Of a stretch of DNA of 64,000 nucleotides, positions 26,027 through 35,561 are shown one piece after another. The DNA comes from Niabella pedocola (GTDB lineage: Bacteria > Bacteroidota > Bacteroidia > Chitinophagales > Chitinophagaceae). A program made the translations under genes and the position numbers. Positions within the stretch are counted from its first letter, which is position 1, and each line of letters opens with the position of its first letter. Where the stretch lies: contig NZ_JAJNEC010000001.1 in the NCBI RefSeq assembly GCF_021044425.1, positions 1 to 64,000 on the forward strand, given 5' to 3'. Under the pieces are notes generated by a model, which worked only from the letters and a program-made list of their open reading frames with translations, did not search any database and had not been told where the DNA came from.

Positions 26027-26761
26027 TTATCCTTTTTTCTTTACATCTACCAGCTCTACTTCAAAGATAAGTACGCTTCCCCCGGGGATCGTAGGAGGTG
26101 CGCCTCTTAAACCGTATCCCAGCTCGTAGGGGATAAAGAATTTATATTTGGATCCCTTGTTCATCAATTGCAACCCTTCCGTCCATCCTTTGATCACAGC
26201 CGATACCGGGATGCTCAATGGTTCTCCGCGGTCGTAAGAGTTGTCAAATTCCGTGCTATCCAGTAATGACCCTCTGTAATGACAGATGGCGGTGTCTTCG
26301 GCAGCCGGTTTTACGCCGGTACCTTCCGTTAATACGATATATTGCAAACCACTGGCCGTGGTTTTAACACCGGGCTGGGTTTTGTTTTTTTCAAGAAACG
26401 CGCGGCCGGCATTGATAGTAGCCTGCGATTGGGCTTCTTTGGCTTTTTCAGAATAGGCCATCATAACGCTCATCAGGGTTTCATCACTCAGCGCCGGCTT
26501 TTTACCGCCAAATGTGGCTTTCATGGCATCCATCATCACAGCGGTATTCAGATCACCGATATCTTTTTTAATGGATTGAGCGATGTTGACACCTATGGCA
26601 TAGCTGGCGGAATCGGCCAGTGTTTTTAATGCAGGGGCGGCTGCGGCAGCAGGGGCTGTAGCCGGTTTTTTTACCGTTGCCGGTTTGGGTTTTGGTTTTG
26701 CCTGGGCAAAAAGGGATACGCTGCCTGCCAGTAACCCGATTGTAAGAACGTACTTCATCAT
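26027..26761 (-). CDS. FKBP-type peptidyl-prolyl cis-trans isomerase, exported
   Basis: Protein of 244 residues with a signal peptide (ending SLFAQA), an Ala/Pro/Lys-rich linker (~20-45), an FKBP N-terminal dimerisation domain (~48-130, ASYAIGVNIAQSIKKDIGDL) and a C-terminal FKBP catalytic domain (~140-242: TGVKPAAEDTAICHYRGSLLDSTEFDNSYDRG, then GYGLRGAPPTIPGGSVLIFEVELVDV). It assists folding of periplasmic or outer-membrane proteins, as FkpA/Mip do. Single gene with its own terminator. Confidence 0.95.
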   Translation of the reverse strand: MMKYVLTIGLLAGSVSLFAQAKPKPKPATVKKPATAPAAAAAPALKTLADSASYAIGVNIAQSIKKDIGDLNTAVMMDAMKATFGGKKPALSDETLMSVMMAYSEKAKEAQSQATINAGRAFLEKNKTQPGVKTTASGLQYIVLTEGTGVKPAAEDTAICHYRGSLLDSTEFDNSYDRGEPLSIPVSAVIKGWTEGLQLMNKGSKYKFFIPYELGYGLRGAPPTIPGGSVLIFEVELVDVKKKG

Positions 26762-26895
26762 TTTTTGTTTTACACGCGATTGAAAATTAGATCCTTTTAG
26801 ATTGAAACGGTAAATATAGTGACCCTTTTTGATAATTTTGATGGAGAACAGTATGTAAGTTTGTTAAATACAAAAACAGGTATCAATCGCAGCAT

Positions 26896-27342
26896 ATGGA
26901 ACGTTTTACTAAAGCATTGCAAATCCGCTGGGCCGACCTTGATCTGAACGGGCATTTACGGCACAGTGTTTATTATGACTGGGGCGCTTATTGCCGGATC
27001 AGCTTCCTTTCTGAAAATGGGTTAACGACGGCGCATATGGCCGAATTACACGTGGGGCCGGTTATTTTCCGGGAGGAGTGTGTTTTTAAAAGAGAGATAA
27101 GGCTGGAGGATGCGGTTACCATCGACCTGGAACTAACCCAGTCCCGGAGGGATTTTAGCCGCTGGGCGATGCGGCATCATATTTATAAGGATGCACAAAC
27201 CCTTGCGGCCGTCATAACACTGGAAGGCGCCTGGATAGATACGCTGAAGCGCAAACTCACCATTCCTCCCCCGGTAGTAGCTACGGCATACAGCGCCATG
27301 CCGCTGGCAGCGGATTTTAAATGGCTGGAGCCTTCTTTATAA
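26896..27342 (+). CDS. Hotdog-fold acyl-CoA thioesterase
   Basis: Protein of 148 residues. The start contains RWADLDLNGHLRHSVYYDWGAYCRISFL, the D-x-N-GH helix motif of 4HBT thioesterases, with the catalytic Asp equivalent replaced in part by surrounding residues. Length is standard. It probably hydrolyses acyl-CoA thioesters in the cytoplasm; substrate unknown. It lies between divergently and convergently arranged single genes. Confidence 0.85.
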   Translation: MERFTKALQIRWADLDLNGHLRHSVYYDWGAYCRISFLSENGLTTAHMAELHVGPVIFREECVFKREIRLEDAVTIDLELTQSRRDFSRWAMRHHIYKDAQTLAAVITLEGAWIDTLKRKLTIPPPVVATAYSAMPLAADFKWLEPSL

Positions 27343-27367
27343 AAGGGAGACTCATGAGGTACGAACG

Positions 27368-28210
27368 TTAGAGTTGCTCTCTGAATGCCTTAGGCGCCAC
27401 ACCGGTATGTGATTTGAAAAAGTTGGAAAAATTAGCGGTATCATAGAAGCTCAGCTCATAAGCGATCTCTTTAATGCTCTTGCCCGAAATGCCCAGCAAG
27501 CGCTTGGCTTCCAGAATGAGCCTTTTCTGGATCAGCTCATTTGCAGAAGCGTATAAGAACCGTTTACAAAGGATATTGAGATAGTTGGGCGTAATATTAA
27601 GTTGCCGGGCATAATAGGCTACAGACCGCTGTTCGCGGAATTGTTCATTCACCAGTGTGGTATACCGGATGATCAACGGATTGGATTTCATTTTCTGAAT
27701 GATCTCAAATTGTGCTTCCTGATCTTTGCCCAGCAGCTGAACAATTAATTTACTCCGGGTATAGATGATGTCCAGGTTGGGACGGCCAGCCCGCAGCTCT
27801 TCATCCAGCTGCTGAAATTCATGATGAAAGATCCGGAAGCGCTGTTCGGGAAGTGACAGAACGGGGTGCCTGAAATAAAACAGCGGACTGAAGTTGAGGT
27901 AATTGATCATGGATTGAAAAATTACTTCACTGATCATCAGCTGAAAGCCGGTGGTGGCCTTGTTCAGGTGCCATTGATGCACCTGGCCGGGCAATAGTAC
28001 GTGGATCTGCCGGTTGCTTACTTCGTGCTCAATAAAATCAATGGTATGGCTGCCGCTGCTTTGGTTAATGAGAAAGAATAAATAAAAATCATGCTTATGA
28101 GGTCTGGTGATCCGGTTGTTGCCTTTAAGGACATGGTTTAATATGGTAATGCCGTTTACATCGCGGAAGGTAAAAGCATCCAGGTTCAATATGGGAATAT
28201 CGGCAGGCAT
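27368..28210 (-). CDS. AraC-family transcriptional regulator
   Basis: Protein of 280 residues from the ATG at 28210; the frame extends upstream to 28270 but the extra residues are not needed. The N-terminus is a cupin-like sensing domain (HKHDFYLFFLINQSSGSHTIDF and the LLPGQVHQWHL block), the C-terminus a double helix-turn-helix (SVAYYARQLNITPNYLNILCKRF and KSIKEIAYELSFYDTANFSNFFKSHTG). Convergent with the thioesterase gene. Target unknown. Confidence 0.93.
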   Translation of the reverse strand: MPADIPILNLDAFTFRDVNGITILNHVLKGNNRITRPHKHDFYLFFLINQSSGSHTIDFIEHEVSNRQIHVLLPGQVHQWHLNKATTGFQLMISEVIFQSMINYLNFSPLFYFRHPVLSLPEQRFRIFHHEFQQLDEELRAGRPNLDIIYTRSKLIVQLLGKDQEAQFEIIQKMKSNPLIIRYTTLVNEQFREQRSVAYYARQLNITPNYLNILCKRFLYASANELIQKRLILEAKRLLGISGKSIKEIAYELSFYDTANFSNFFKSHTGVAPKAFREQL

Positions 28211-28327
28211 GGTTTTTTGAATATACGCTAAATATAGGAAATTGCCGCAACCTGCGGAAACAAAGACCATAGCTGGCAGACCGCCTGTCCGCTATCCTGG
28301 TGCCTGCTGTAATAAAAATATGGATAC

Positions 28328-28357
28328 ACAAAAAAGGCCTGCCCGGAGGCAGACCTT
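28328..28357 (-). terminator. Terminator of the DUF4822-like lipoprotein gene
   Basis: 10-bp stem AAGGCCTGCC/GGCAGACCTT (28334-28343 with 28348-28357, one G-U pair), 4-nt loop, then a T-rich tract on the minus strand. Confidence 0.8.
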
Positions 28358-28377
28358 AGGACACGAATAACCATTGA

Positions 28378-28854
28378 TTATTTTGCCGGCTCCGCATGCG
28401 TGGTGGGCGTATGAACAATATCGAAATACACCGCTTTATTTCCTGCTGTAGGATAAATCCGGTAGGTAAATTCTGCTTTGGTCAGTACCGTAATCTCCAC
28501 CTCACGTCTGAACAGTTCCGCTCCTGCATCATTCCGTGCAATGATAAATCTTGTTTTTCCGTCAAGCGAAAGCCACCAGTCGCCCTTCATTTTAGGAGAG
28601 TTGTCTAAATTATACATGGTGAATTTGCTGTCTGTTTTGAAATAGGCAAATCCTACAAAATTGGAAACATTCGGATCGCTGAGGGCTACCTGCTTTCCTT
28701 CTGCATTTTTGGCGCTGGTTGTTTCCCAGGCCGTAGATGCCAGTACTTCACTTGGTGTTTGCGTTGGGACAGGCGTTTGGTCTTTGTCTTTTGAACAAGC
28801 AGCGAAAAGGCTGAGGAAAAACATGGATACGGCAACGAATACTGAAATTCTCAT
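28378..28854 (-). CDS. Small lipoprotein, probable DUF4822 family
   Basis: Protein of 158 residues with lipobox Cys20 (FAACSKDKD). The body (SEVLASTAWETTSAKNAEGK, NVSNFVGFAYFKTDSKFTMYN, KGDWWLSLDGKTRFI) matches what I recall of DUF4822, a lipocalin-like beta fold of unknown function. Single gene. A -7-like box (TAGCTTTG, 28876-28883, minus) lies 22 bases before the start, without a well-spaced -33. Confidence 0.75.
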   Translation of the reverse strand: MRISVFVAVSMFFLSLFAACSKDKDQTPVPTQTPSEVLASTAWETTSAKNAEGKQVALSDPNVSNFVGFAYFKTDSKFTMYNLDNSPKMKGDWWLSLDGKTRFIIARNDAGAELFRREVEITVLTKAEFTYRIYPTAGNKAVYFDIVHTPTTHAEPAK

Positions 28855-28938
28855 GAATATATATTTTATTTACTGCAAAGCTATTTCGCGATGGCGGCAA
28901 AAAAATATCAGGAATATTCCAGTTGTTGTGTAAATTAT

Positions 28939-28988
28939 AACTGGGATGGTTTTATACTTGATTTAACAAATGAAAAACCATCCCGGTT
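28939..28988 (-). terminator. Possible terminator after the MoxR/ChlI-like ATPase gene
   Basis: 15-bp stem with one mismatch (28939-28953 with 28974-28988, AACTGGGATGG arm) and a long 20-nt loop, directly after the stop codon. The following minus-strand sequence is only moderately T-rich, so termination strength is uncertain. Confidence 0.5.
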
Positions 28989-28990
28989 GC

Positions 28991-30514
28991 TTATTCGTCT
29001 TCTTCAAAACCGAAATGCTCGTATTCACCGGTAGCGGAGCCAAGCATGCTTCCGAAAAGATCTTTGAATTCAACTTTTGTTTCAAAAAGCTTTTTGCTGA
29101 TCAGTGAATAGGATGAAAGGCCAAACAGCACAAATTCCATTAACAGGGCTGCCTGCAGTTCATTGGCACCGGCGAAATACTTTTTCACCAGCGCATGCAG
29201 TCCGTCTACCTGGTAAAGCTGCTGCACTTTATTGTTATCGGTGGTATTGAAATCAATATTCAGCGTGTGGCCTTTGTCGAACCAGTTAATGATCGGTTTA
29301 TAAGGGTTATCGTCGGCCTTGTTCTGTGCAGATGGCTTTCCCGTATTTTTCCTTTTTCCCAATTGCTCGGGATTGGGAAAGTACTGTACGAATTGCGAAC
29401 GGATGGCTTTGTCTACCAGATTCATTGCCACCTGGAAAGGTCCTTCCTGTTCGCCTTCATATACCAGTTCTACTTTTCCGGTGATGGAGGGGATGATACC
29501 GGACAGATCGGAGATCCATACCTGGGTAGCACTTTCATTGTTGACCAGCGCCCTGCGTTCGGCGGTGCTGACGGCATTTTCAAAGGCCGAAATGGTTAAA
29601 CGGGCGCTGACGCCGCTTTTTTTATCTACGAGCTCGCTGTTGCGGGCTTCAAACGCTACCTGTTCAATCAGCCGCTTTACCAGATCGCTGATCTTTACCC
29701 GTTCTTTTTGTTCTTCATGAATACCCGCTTCCTGTTCGGTGATCTCCAGCGCGTGCTCCAGGGTGCGGGGATAGTGTGTTAAGATCTGGCTTTGTATCCG
29801 GTCTTTTAAAGGTGTTACGATAGAGCCCCGGTTGGTATAATCTTCGGGGTTTGCCGTAAAGACAAACAGGATATCGAGGGGCAGCCGGAGTTTGAACCCC
29901 CGGATCTGGATATCGCCCTCTTCAAGGATATTGAACAGGGATACCTGGATACGTGCCTGGAGATCCGGCAGCTCGTTGATCACAAAGATGCAGCGGTTGC
30001 TGCGGGGAATAATGCCATAGTGAAGCACCCGTTCATCATCAAAGCTGAGTTTCAGATTGGCAGCTTTAATGGGGTCGATATCACCAATGAGGTCGGCTAC
30101 GCTTACATCCGGTGTGGCCAGCTTTTCTCCGTAGCGCTGATCCCTGGCCAGCCAGGCAATAGGTGTGTTATCTCCCTTTTCGGCAATGAGATCCTTTGCG
30201 TATTTGGAAATAGGATGCAGCGGATCGTCGTTGAGATCGCTGCCTTCCACTACCGGAATAAATTCATCCAGCAATGCCGTCATCTGCCGTGCCATGCGGG
30301 TTTTGGCCTGCCCGCGTAAACCCAGGAAAAGGATATTGTGTTTGCTCAGCAGGGCCCGCTCTGCTTCCGGTATCACCGAATCTTCATACCCCACGATACC
30401 GGGAAAAGAGGTTTCGCCTGCCTGTAATTTTTTTATTAGATTTTGTCTGATTTCTTCTTTGATCGACTTTGATTGATATCCGGATGCTTTTAATGCGCCT
30501 AATGTTTTTATCAC
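28991..30514 (-). CDS. MoxR/magnesium-chelatase-like AAA+ ATPase
   Basis: Protein of 507 residues starting at GTG. Walker A is GLRGQAKT (65-72). The Walker B strand reads CIFVIN180-E181 with Asn in place of the usual Asp. FNILEEGDIQIRGFKLRLPLDILFVFTANPEDYTNRGSIVTPLKDRIQS is the ChlI/MoxR-type insert and sensor region. A C-terminal ~250-residue extension has no domain I recognise. Downstream partner of the VWA gene 56 bases upstream. Such pairs remodel or activate client proteins; the client here is unknown. Confidence 0.9.
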   Translation of the reverse strand: MIKTLGALKASGYQSKSIKEEIRQNLIKKLQAGETSFPGIVGYEDSVIPEAERALLSKHNILFLGLRGQAKTRMARQMTALLDEFIPVVEGSDLNDDPLHPISKYAKDLIAEKGDNTPIAWLARDQRYGEKLATPDVSVADLIGDIDPIKAANLKLSFDDERVLHYGIIPRSNRCIFVINELPDLQARIQVSLFNILEEGDIQIRGFKLRLPLDILFVFTANPEDYTNRGSIVTPLKDRIQSQILTHYPRTLEHALEITEQEAGIHEEQKERVKISDLVKRLIEQVAFEARNSELVDKKSGVSARLTISAFENAVSTAERRALVNNESATQVWISDLSGIIPSITGKVELVYEGEQEGPFQVAMNLVDKAIRSQFVQYFPNPEQLGKRKNTGKPSAQNKADDNPYKPIINWFDKGHTLNIDFNTTDNNKVQQLYQVDGLHALVKKYFAGANELQAALLMEFVLFGLSSYSLISKKLFETKVEFKDLFGSMLGSATGEYEHFGFEEDE

Positions 30515-30570
30515 GAGTGAGGTTTTTGGTGAGACGTTTTAGTGAAATGTGTTTGATGAAAAATGCGTTT

Positions 30571-31668
30571 TTAAAAAACCGTTTTGGAACGGCCGCTTTC
30601 AAAATCTTTAAAAATAAAGCTACCGAGGTTGTCCAGTGAAGCAAAGTAGGCTTTACCATGGTTCATTTCGGTAAATTCCTGAACAAAGCGCTGCAGGTAA
30701 GGATCTGTGGCGATCATGAAAGTGGTGATCGGGATTTTTAATTTCTTACAGGCGGCCGCCAGGTTCATACAGCGGTTCACCACTTTACGGTCTAAGCCAA
30801 AACTGTTTTTATAATACCGTTTTCCGATCTTCAGGCAGGTGGGTTTCCCGTCGGTGATCATAAAGATCTGTTTGTTGGGATTTTTTCTGCGCCGCAAAAG
30901 ATCCATCGCCAGTTCCAGTCCGGCTACTGTATTGGTATGATAAGGGCCCACCTGCAGGTAGGGCAGGTCTTTTATTTCTACGGGCCAGGCATCATTGCCA
31001 AACACCACTATATCCAGTGTGTCTTTCGGATAACGGGTAGTGATCAGTTCACTCAGGGCCATGGCTACTTTTTTGGCTGGAGTGATACGGTCTTCGCCAT
31101 AGAGGATCATGGAATGGGAAATGTCGATCATCAATACGGTAGATGTCTGTGTTTTGAAATCCGTTTCCCGGATGCTCAGGTCATCTTCCCCGATATGGAA
31201 CGCATCAATACCGTGATTGATCTGTGCATTGCGGATGGATTCTGTAAAATCGATCTGTTCCAGCATGTCTCCGAACCGGAAGGGGCGCGTTTCGGGGTTC
31301 AACTCATCTCCCTGACCGGGTTTGAAGGTTTTATGGTCGCCTTTCCCGGCTTTCTTGAGCTTTCCGAAAATTTCTTCAAGGCTTTTTTTGCGGATGCCCT
31401 GTTCTGTTTTCGGGGTGATTTTTATTTCGCCTTTTTGATGGTCGTCGGTGATATAACCTTTTTGTTTCAGATCATCTATAAAATCGCCCATTCCATAGTC
31501 ATCATTGCCCAGCTGGTATTCCTTGTCCAGCTCATTCAACCATTGAAGCGCTTCCGCAGCGTCACCACTGGTATATGTAAGCAACTGCATGAAAAGGTCG
31601 AGCATTTTTTCAAACGGGGTTTTGCCCTGGTCATCAGCGGCCAACCCGGAGAATTGGATACCTCTCAT
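30571..31668 (-). CDS. VWA-domain protein partnered with the AAA+ ATPase
   Basis: Protein of 365 residues. The C-terminal half (~175-360) is a von Willebrand A domain with an intact MIDAS: D182-I-S184-H-S186 in VLMIDISHSMI, plus a VFGNDAW block and KQIFMITDGKPT. The N-terminal ~170 residues are helical and charged. No signal peptide, so cytoplasmic. It precedes the MoxR/ChlI-like ATPase gene; ATPase plus VWA pairs resemble magnesium-chelatase I/D and RavA-ViaA organisation. Confidence 0.93.
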   Translation of the reverse strand: MRGIQFSGLAADDQGKTPFEKMLDLFMQLLTYTSGDAAEALQWLNELDKEYQLGNDDYGMGDFIDDLKQKGYITDDHQKGEIKITPKTEQGIRKKSLEEIFGKLKKAGKGDHKTFKPGQGDELNPETRPFRFGDMLEQIDFTESIRNAQINHGIDAFHIGEDDLSIRETDFKTQTSTVLMIDISHSMILYGEDRITPAKKVAMALSELITTRYPKDTLDIVVFGNDAWPVEIKDLPYLQVGPYHTNTVAGLELAMDLLRRRKNPNKQIFMITDGKPTCLKIGKRYYKNSFGLDRKVVNRCMNLAAACKKLKIPITTFMIATDPYLQRFVQEFTEMNHGKAYFASLDNLGSFIFKDFESGRSKTVF

Positions 31669-31786
31669 ATACTAAATGTAAAACTATTTTTCTAAAAACA
31701 ATGCGGTGCTGCCGGAAGTCCGGAAATATGTAGCCGGGATTGTAAACTGCTCTTTTTATAACATTTTGAGTACGGAAATGGTTGCA

Positions 31787-31814
31787 ATAAAAAAATCCCC
31801 TCCGGAGAGGGGAT
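31787..31814 (-). terminator. Terminator of the DUF2723 gene
   Basis: 8-bp stem ATCCCCTC/GAGGGGAT (31795-31802 with 31807-31814), 4-nt loop, then T-rich minus-strand sequence. Just past the DUF2723 stop. Confidence 0.85.
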
Positions 31815-31836
31815 CAAAGGTATATGAACCATTTAT

Positions 31837-34800
31837 TTATTTTTTTGTGGTATCTGCCGCAGTGCTTTTTCCGCCGCTATCTGCCGCTTTAGCGGGCGCA
31901 TTTTCCTGGGGAACCAGTTCCTGAACCGGGGTTTTTTCACCTTTCTTTAAAGGATCGTAGTGCGATTCGATGGCTTCTGCTGCGGCCTGTGTGATCTCGT
32001 TCAGCGGATCTTCGATGTTGGCCACGCCCTGGAAATATTCCGGTTTTTCTGTTTTCAGATAGTTGTAATACTTACGCTGATCAGCGAGGTCCTTCTTCAC
32101 GGCGGCAATCACCTTGCGCGCTATATCCAGTTTGCCGGCCTTATAGTAGGCTTCGGCGTACATTAACCCGGTTTGGTTATGCTGGTTGTAACGGCTTGTC
32201 ATGGCGTATGGCAGGTTTTCCGGAAGGATGCCGGCTTCGGCTTTATTCAACAACTTAACGGCCTCTTCTTTTTTACCTGCATCGGCGAGGTTTCCGGCGG
32301 CTTCTGCAAAAATACTCCGGATATTGAGCAGGTACTGGCGGTTTACTTCATCAAAATAAACGCCTTTTTTATTGGCTCCGCCAAATTCAAATTTGGTCAG
32401 GAGGTTCTTCGCCATCACGTCTTCGTTGTTATCACGGATGGAAGTACCGCCGGCGCGCATCTGGCGATAGGCCTGATCCACGATCCAGTTGGCCTGCGGC
32501 GCTTTAACCGTAAAGGGCACGAGCCGGTAGGTGAGTCCGTCCTTTCGCAGGTTCTGTCCAAAGCCCAGTTCTCCGTAAGGTGCGGTAAAGTATATGGGGC
32601 GCTTCCATTGATTGGAGGCAATGATGCTGAGTACCATCAGGTCGTTGCGCTGAATGCCACCTCTGGATGCGGGGATCTCAAATGCCCATTGCTCCGGAAC
32701 ACTATCCGTTGGGTTTGCTGTTCCGTTTTTGCGTACGATGTCTTTATTTACCGGTACGAAGAACTTGCGGAAGGGCAGGGCAACGGCGCCCACATCACGT
32801 CCGGTTTCGGGGTCTTCCGTACGGGCTCCCACAACGGTTTTGATCACGTCATACAGCGGATAGACATTATTGGGATCAATGTTTTGTCCCGGCTGCGGTT
32901 GTCTGAACGGCAGGTATTCGCGGTTATGTCCTTCAATCTGTTCCGGACTCAGGATCACATCCACCGAATCGGCGTCGTTTATTTTATAACGCAGCTGGTT
33001 GATATACCAGTCAATGCCCAGCAGGCTGGTATTGATGATGCGGATGTCCGGACGTATATTTTCCACTTCCTGGGCATACCAGAGCGGGTAGGTATCATTA
33101 TCGCCGAAGGTGAACAGGATGGCGTTCGGGGCACAGCTTTCCAGGTAATCTTTTGCCAGGTCCGGTGCCATGGTTTTTTCGCTCCGGTCGTGGTCGTTCC
33201 ATTCCTGCTGGGCCATCAGGCCCGGAACGGCTAAACAAAGCAATGCGATCAGGACATTAGCTGACCGGATATTGGATCCTCCCGACGAAAGGGCCCGGGC
33301 CGCAAAGGTAACAATGTACAGCACGGCGGCATAGATGATGGCAGCCACCAGGCTGGCAATGATAATGGCACTAAAGGTGCTGGACATACTGCTGAGCGCG
33401 GTGATCAGGAAGGTGCCGGAAGCTCCGTACACCAGCAATTTCTGGAATGATTCTTTGTCTTCTTTTTCCAGGGCCGAACGCAGCAATGCCACCACCGACA
33501 AACCGATCCAAATGGCAAAGGCATAAAAGGACCCCACATAGGCATAGTCCCGCTCACGGGGCTGATTACCCGGCTGGTTCAGATACAGCACAATCGCCAT
33601 ACCGGTAAAGAAGAAGAGGAGGAAGGTAACCACCCAGTCTTTCCGGTTCTTCAGGAATTGGTATACGAACCCGATGATGCCGAGTACAAACGGCAACATG
33701 TAAAAGACATTATGTGCTTTGTTTTCTTTTAAGCTTTCCGGCAGCTGGCTCTGATCGCCGAGGCGTGCGTTGTCCATCAATGAAATACCCGATACCCAGT
33801 TTCCGTCTCGTTTATTGCCATACCCCTGCAGGTCGTTTTGCTTACCGGCAAAATTCCACATGAAGTAACGCATATACATAAAGCTGGTCTGGTAACTCAT
33901 AAACCAGTTGATATTATCGGCATAGCTGGGTGCGCCATAAGATCCCTGCCCGGTGTTGGGGTCGGGCTTGGCCAGTCCCAGCCAGTCTGCATAAAAGTCC
34001 TGGTGTCCCTGTTCATTGCTCGAATCCCACACCCGCACAAATAACTGTTTGTCGGAGCTTTTGTAACGTACACTGCGGTCTCTTCCGATAGGGATGTATT
34101 TGTTTTCTCCTTTAACGTATTTCATCTCGCCCATTTCATAGGGGCTTCCGGTTTCGTCGTAGTCAACTTCGGCTGTATAATGCGCACCATAAAACAAGGG
34201 CTGTGTGCCGTATTGTTCCCGGCTGAGGTAATAAACAAGATTGATAGGATTATCCACGTTGTTCATGTCAATGGCCGGGTTGGCGCTGCTGCGGATAATA
34301 TTGGTAAAGTACATGAAATAGCCCAGCATCATAAAGGCAAAGCACCATAAAAACAGCTTCATGATCTTAAGCGCAGTTGGCCGTATGAAGTATCCCAGCA
34401 CCGCACCTACAATGAGCAGTAAAATGATCTTTACGGCAGCCATGGTTCCTCCAAAGGCAAAAGGTAAAAATGCCAGCAGGAAGAAGGCCGCGGTCCACAG
34501 AACGATTGCGGTTTTTGATACGGCTGGTTTAAACCGTACCCCGATAGCTACCAGCAGCGCTATCAAGATGAAGTACACGGTAAACCCGGAAAAGAACGGC
34601 ATGCCGAAGCTGTTTACAAACATAATGTCGAACAGGCCGGCGGCTTTCATGCTATATTGAATAATGGCTACCTGAATGATACCGGTGATGATACACCCGA
34701 TAATAAATGCGCCAATGGACCCCTTAACGGTGGGTGTATACCGGCGGTAGTAATAGATCATTACGATGGCCGGTATGGTAAGCAGGTTGAGCAGATGCAC

Positions 34801-35391
34801 GCCAATGGATAAGCCCATCATAAAAAACAGGAATACGATCCAGCGGTCGCTGCGTGCCCGGGCGTTTTCGTCAGCACCGGCCAGTTCATCGGCGTGCTCC
34901 CATTTGAGCATGGCCCAAAATACAAGACCTGTGAAAAAAGAAGACAGCGCATATACCTCGCCTTCAACGGCACTGTACCAGAATGAATCGCTGAATGTAT
35001 AGGCCAGCGCACCAACGGCTCCCGCGGCCATTACGGTAAAGATCTGCTGACCGGTGAGTGATTCGCCGGATCCTACAAACATCTTCCGTGCAAAGTGCGT
35101 GATGGTCCAGAAGAGAAACAGGATGGTAGCAGCACTTACCAATGCGCTCATAAAGTTTACAGCATTGGCTGCGGTTTGTGGATTATCTCCAAAAAGCAGG
35201 ATAAATATCCGCCCCAGCAAGCTGAACATCGGCGCGCCCGGAGGGTGTGCCATCTGTAATTTATAAGCCGTGGCAACAAATTCACCACAATCCCAAAGCG
35301 AGCCACGGGCTTCCCGGGTTAGTGAATAAGTGAGGGTAGCAATGGCAAAAACCACCCATCCGGTTAGGTTGTTTACTTTTCTGAAATTCAT
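31837..35391 (-). CDS. DUF2723 family polytopic membrane protein (glycosyltransferase-like)
   Basis: Protein of 1184 residues. The N-terminal ~650 residues contain about a dozen membrane helices; the opening WDCGEFVATAYKLQMAHPPGAPMFSLLGRIF is the DUF2723 signature, with conserved acidic and His residues resembling PMT/GT-C glycosyltransferases. A loop (~400-560) and a C-terminal ~350-residue soluble region (TFGDNDTYPLWYAQEVENIRPDIRI and TPR-like repeats near the end) follow. The C-terminus is Lys/Ala/Asp rich. Probable protein glycosylation or envelope role, by family resemblance. Followed by a terminator. Confidence 0.93.
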   Translation of the reverse strand: MNFRKVNNLTGWVVFAIATLTYSLTREARGSLWDCGEFVATAYKLQMAHPPGAPMFSLLGRIFILLFGDNPQTAANAVNFMSALVSAATILFLFWTITHFARKMFVGSGESLTGQQIFTVMAAGAVGALAYTFSDSFWYSAVEGEVYALSSFFTGLVFWAMLKWEHADELAGADENARARSDRWIVFLFFMMGLSIGVHLLNLLTIPAIVMIYYYRRYTPTVKGSIGAFIIGCIITGIIQVAIIQYSMKAAGLFDIMFVNSFGMPFFSGFTVYFILIALLVAIGVRFKPAVSKTAIVLWTAAFFLLAFLPFAFGGTMAAVKIILLLIVGAVLGYFIRPTALKIMKLFLWCFAFMMLGYFMYFTNIIRSSANPAIDMNNVDNPINLVYYLSREQYGTQPLFYGAHYTAEVDYDETGSPYEMGEMKYVKGENKYIPIGRDRSVRYKSSDKQLFVRVWDSSNEQGHQDFYADWLGLAKPDPNTGQGSYGAPSYADNINWFMSYQTSFMYMRYFMWNFAGKQNDLQGYGNKRDGNWVSGISLMDNARLGDQSQLPESLKENKAHNVFYMLPFVLGIIGFVYQFLKNRKDWVVTFLLFFFTGMAIVLYLNQPGNQPRERDYAYVGSFYAFAIWIGLSVVALLRSALEKEDKESFQKLLVYGASGTFLITALSSMSSTFSAIIIASLVAAIIYAAVLYIVTFAARALSSGGSNIRSANVLIALLCLAVPGLMAQQEWNDHDRSEKTMAPDLAKDYLESCAPNAILFTFGDNDTYPLWYAQEVENIRPDIRIINTSLLGIDWYINQLRYKINDADSVDVILSPEQIEGHNREYLPFRQPQPGQNIDPNNVYPLYDVIKTVVGARTEDPETGRDVGAVALPFRKFFVPVNKDIVRKNGTANPTDSVPEQWAFEIPASRGGIQRNDLMVLSIIASNQWKRPIYFTAPYGELGFGQNLRKDGLTYRLVPFTVKAPQANWIVDQAYRQMRAGGTSIRDNNEDVMAKNLLTKFEFGGANKKGVYFDEVNRQYLLNIRSIFAEAAGNLADAGKKEEAVKLLNKAEAGILPENLPYAMTSRYNQHNQTGLMYAEAYYKAGKLDIARKVIAAVKKDLADQRKYYNYLKTEKPEYFQGVANIEDPLNEITQAAAEAIESHYDPLKKGEKTPVQELVPQENAPAKAADSGGKSTAADTTKK

Positions 35392-35420
35392 GTTAAAACG
35401 CGTCTTTTTTTCAATGATGA

Positions 35421-35428
35421 CAAAAATA
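35421..35428 (-). promoter_or_regulatory. -7 box candidate of the DUF2723 promoter
   Basis: TATTTTTG on the minus strand fits TAnnTTTG, 30 bases before the start codon. No matching TTTG lies 19-21 bases upstream, so this is tentative. Confidence 0.35.
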
Positions 35429-35561
35429 GGGATAAAGACGTCATTTTGGTTGAATGTCAGTTAGTATTACAGATATTTTATAACTATGAAAAATACGCCG
35501 GAAGGGGAAGCAAAAAGGAGCTTTTGGTGGCGGGGAAAGGAGTAAAAAGTAGTGAAAGCGG

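Noticed and set aside
32173..33234. 353-codon plus-strand frame antisense to the DUF2723 gene
   Set aside because: Shadow of the real gene in the GC-rich C-terminal part.
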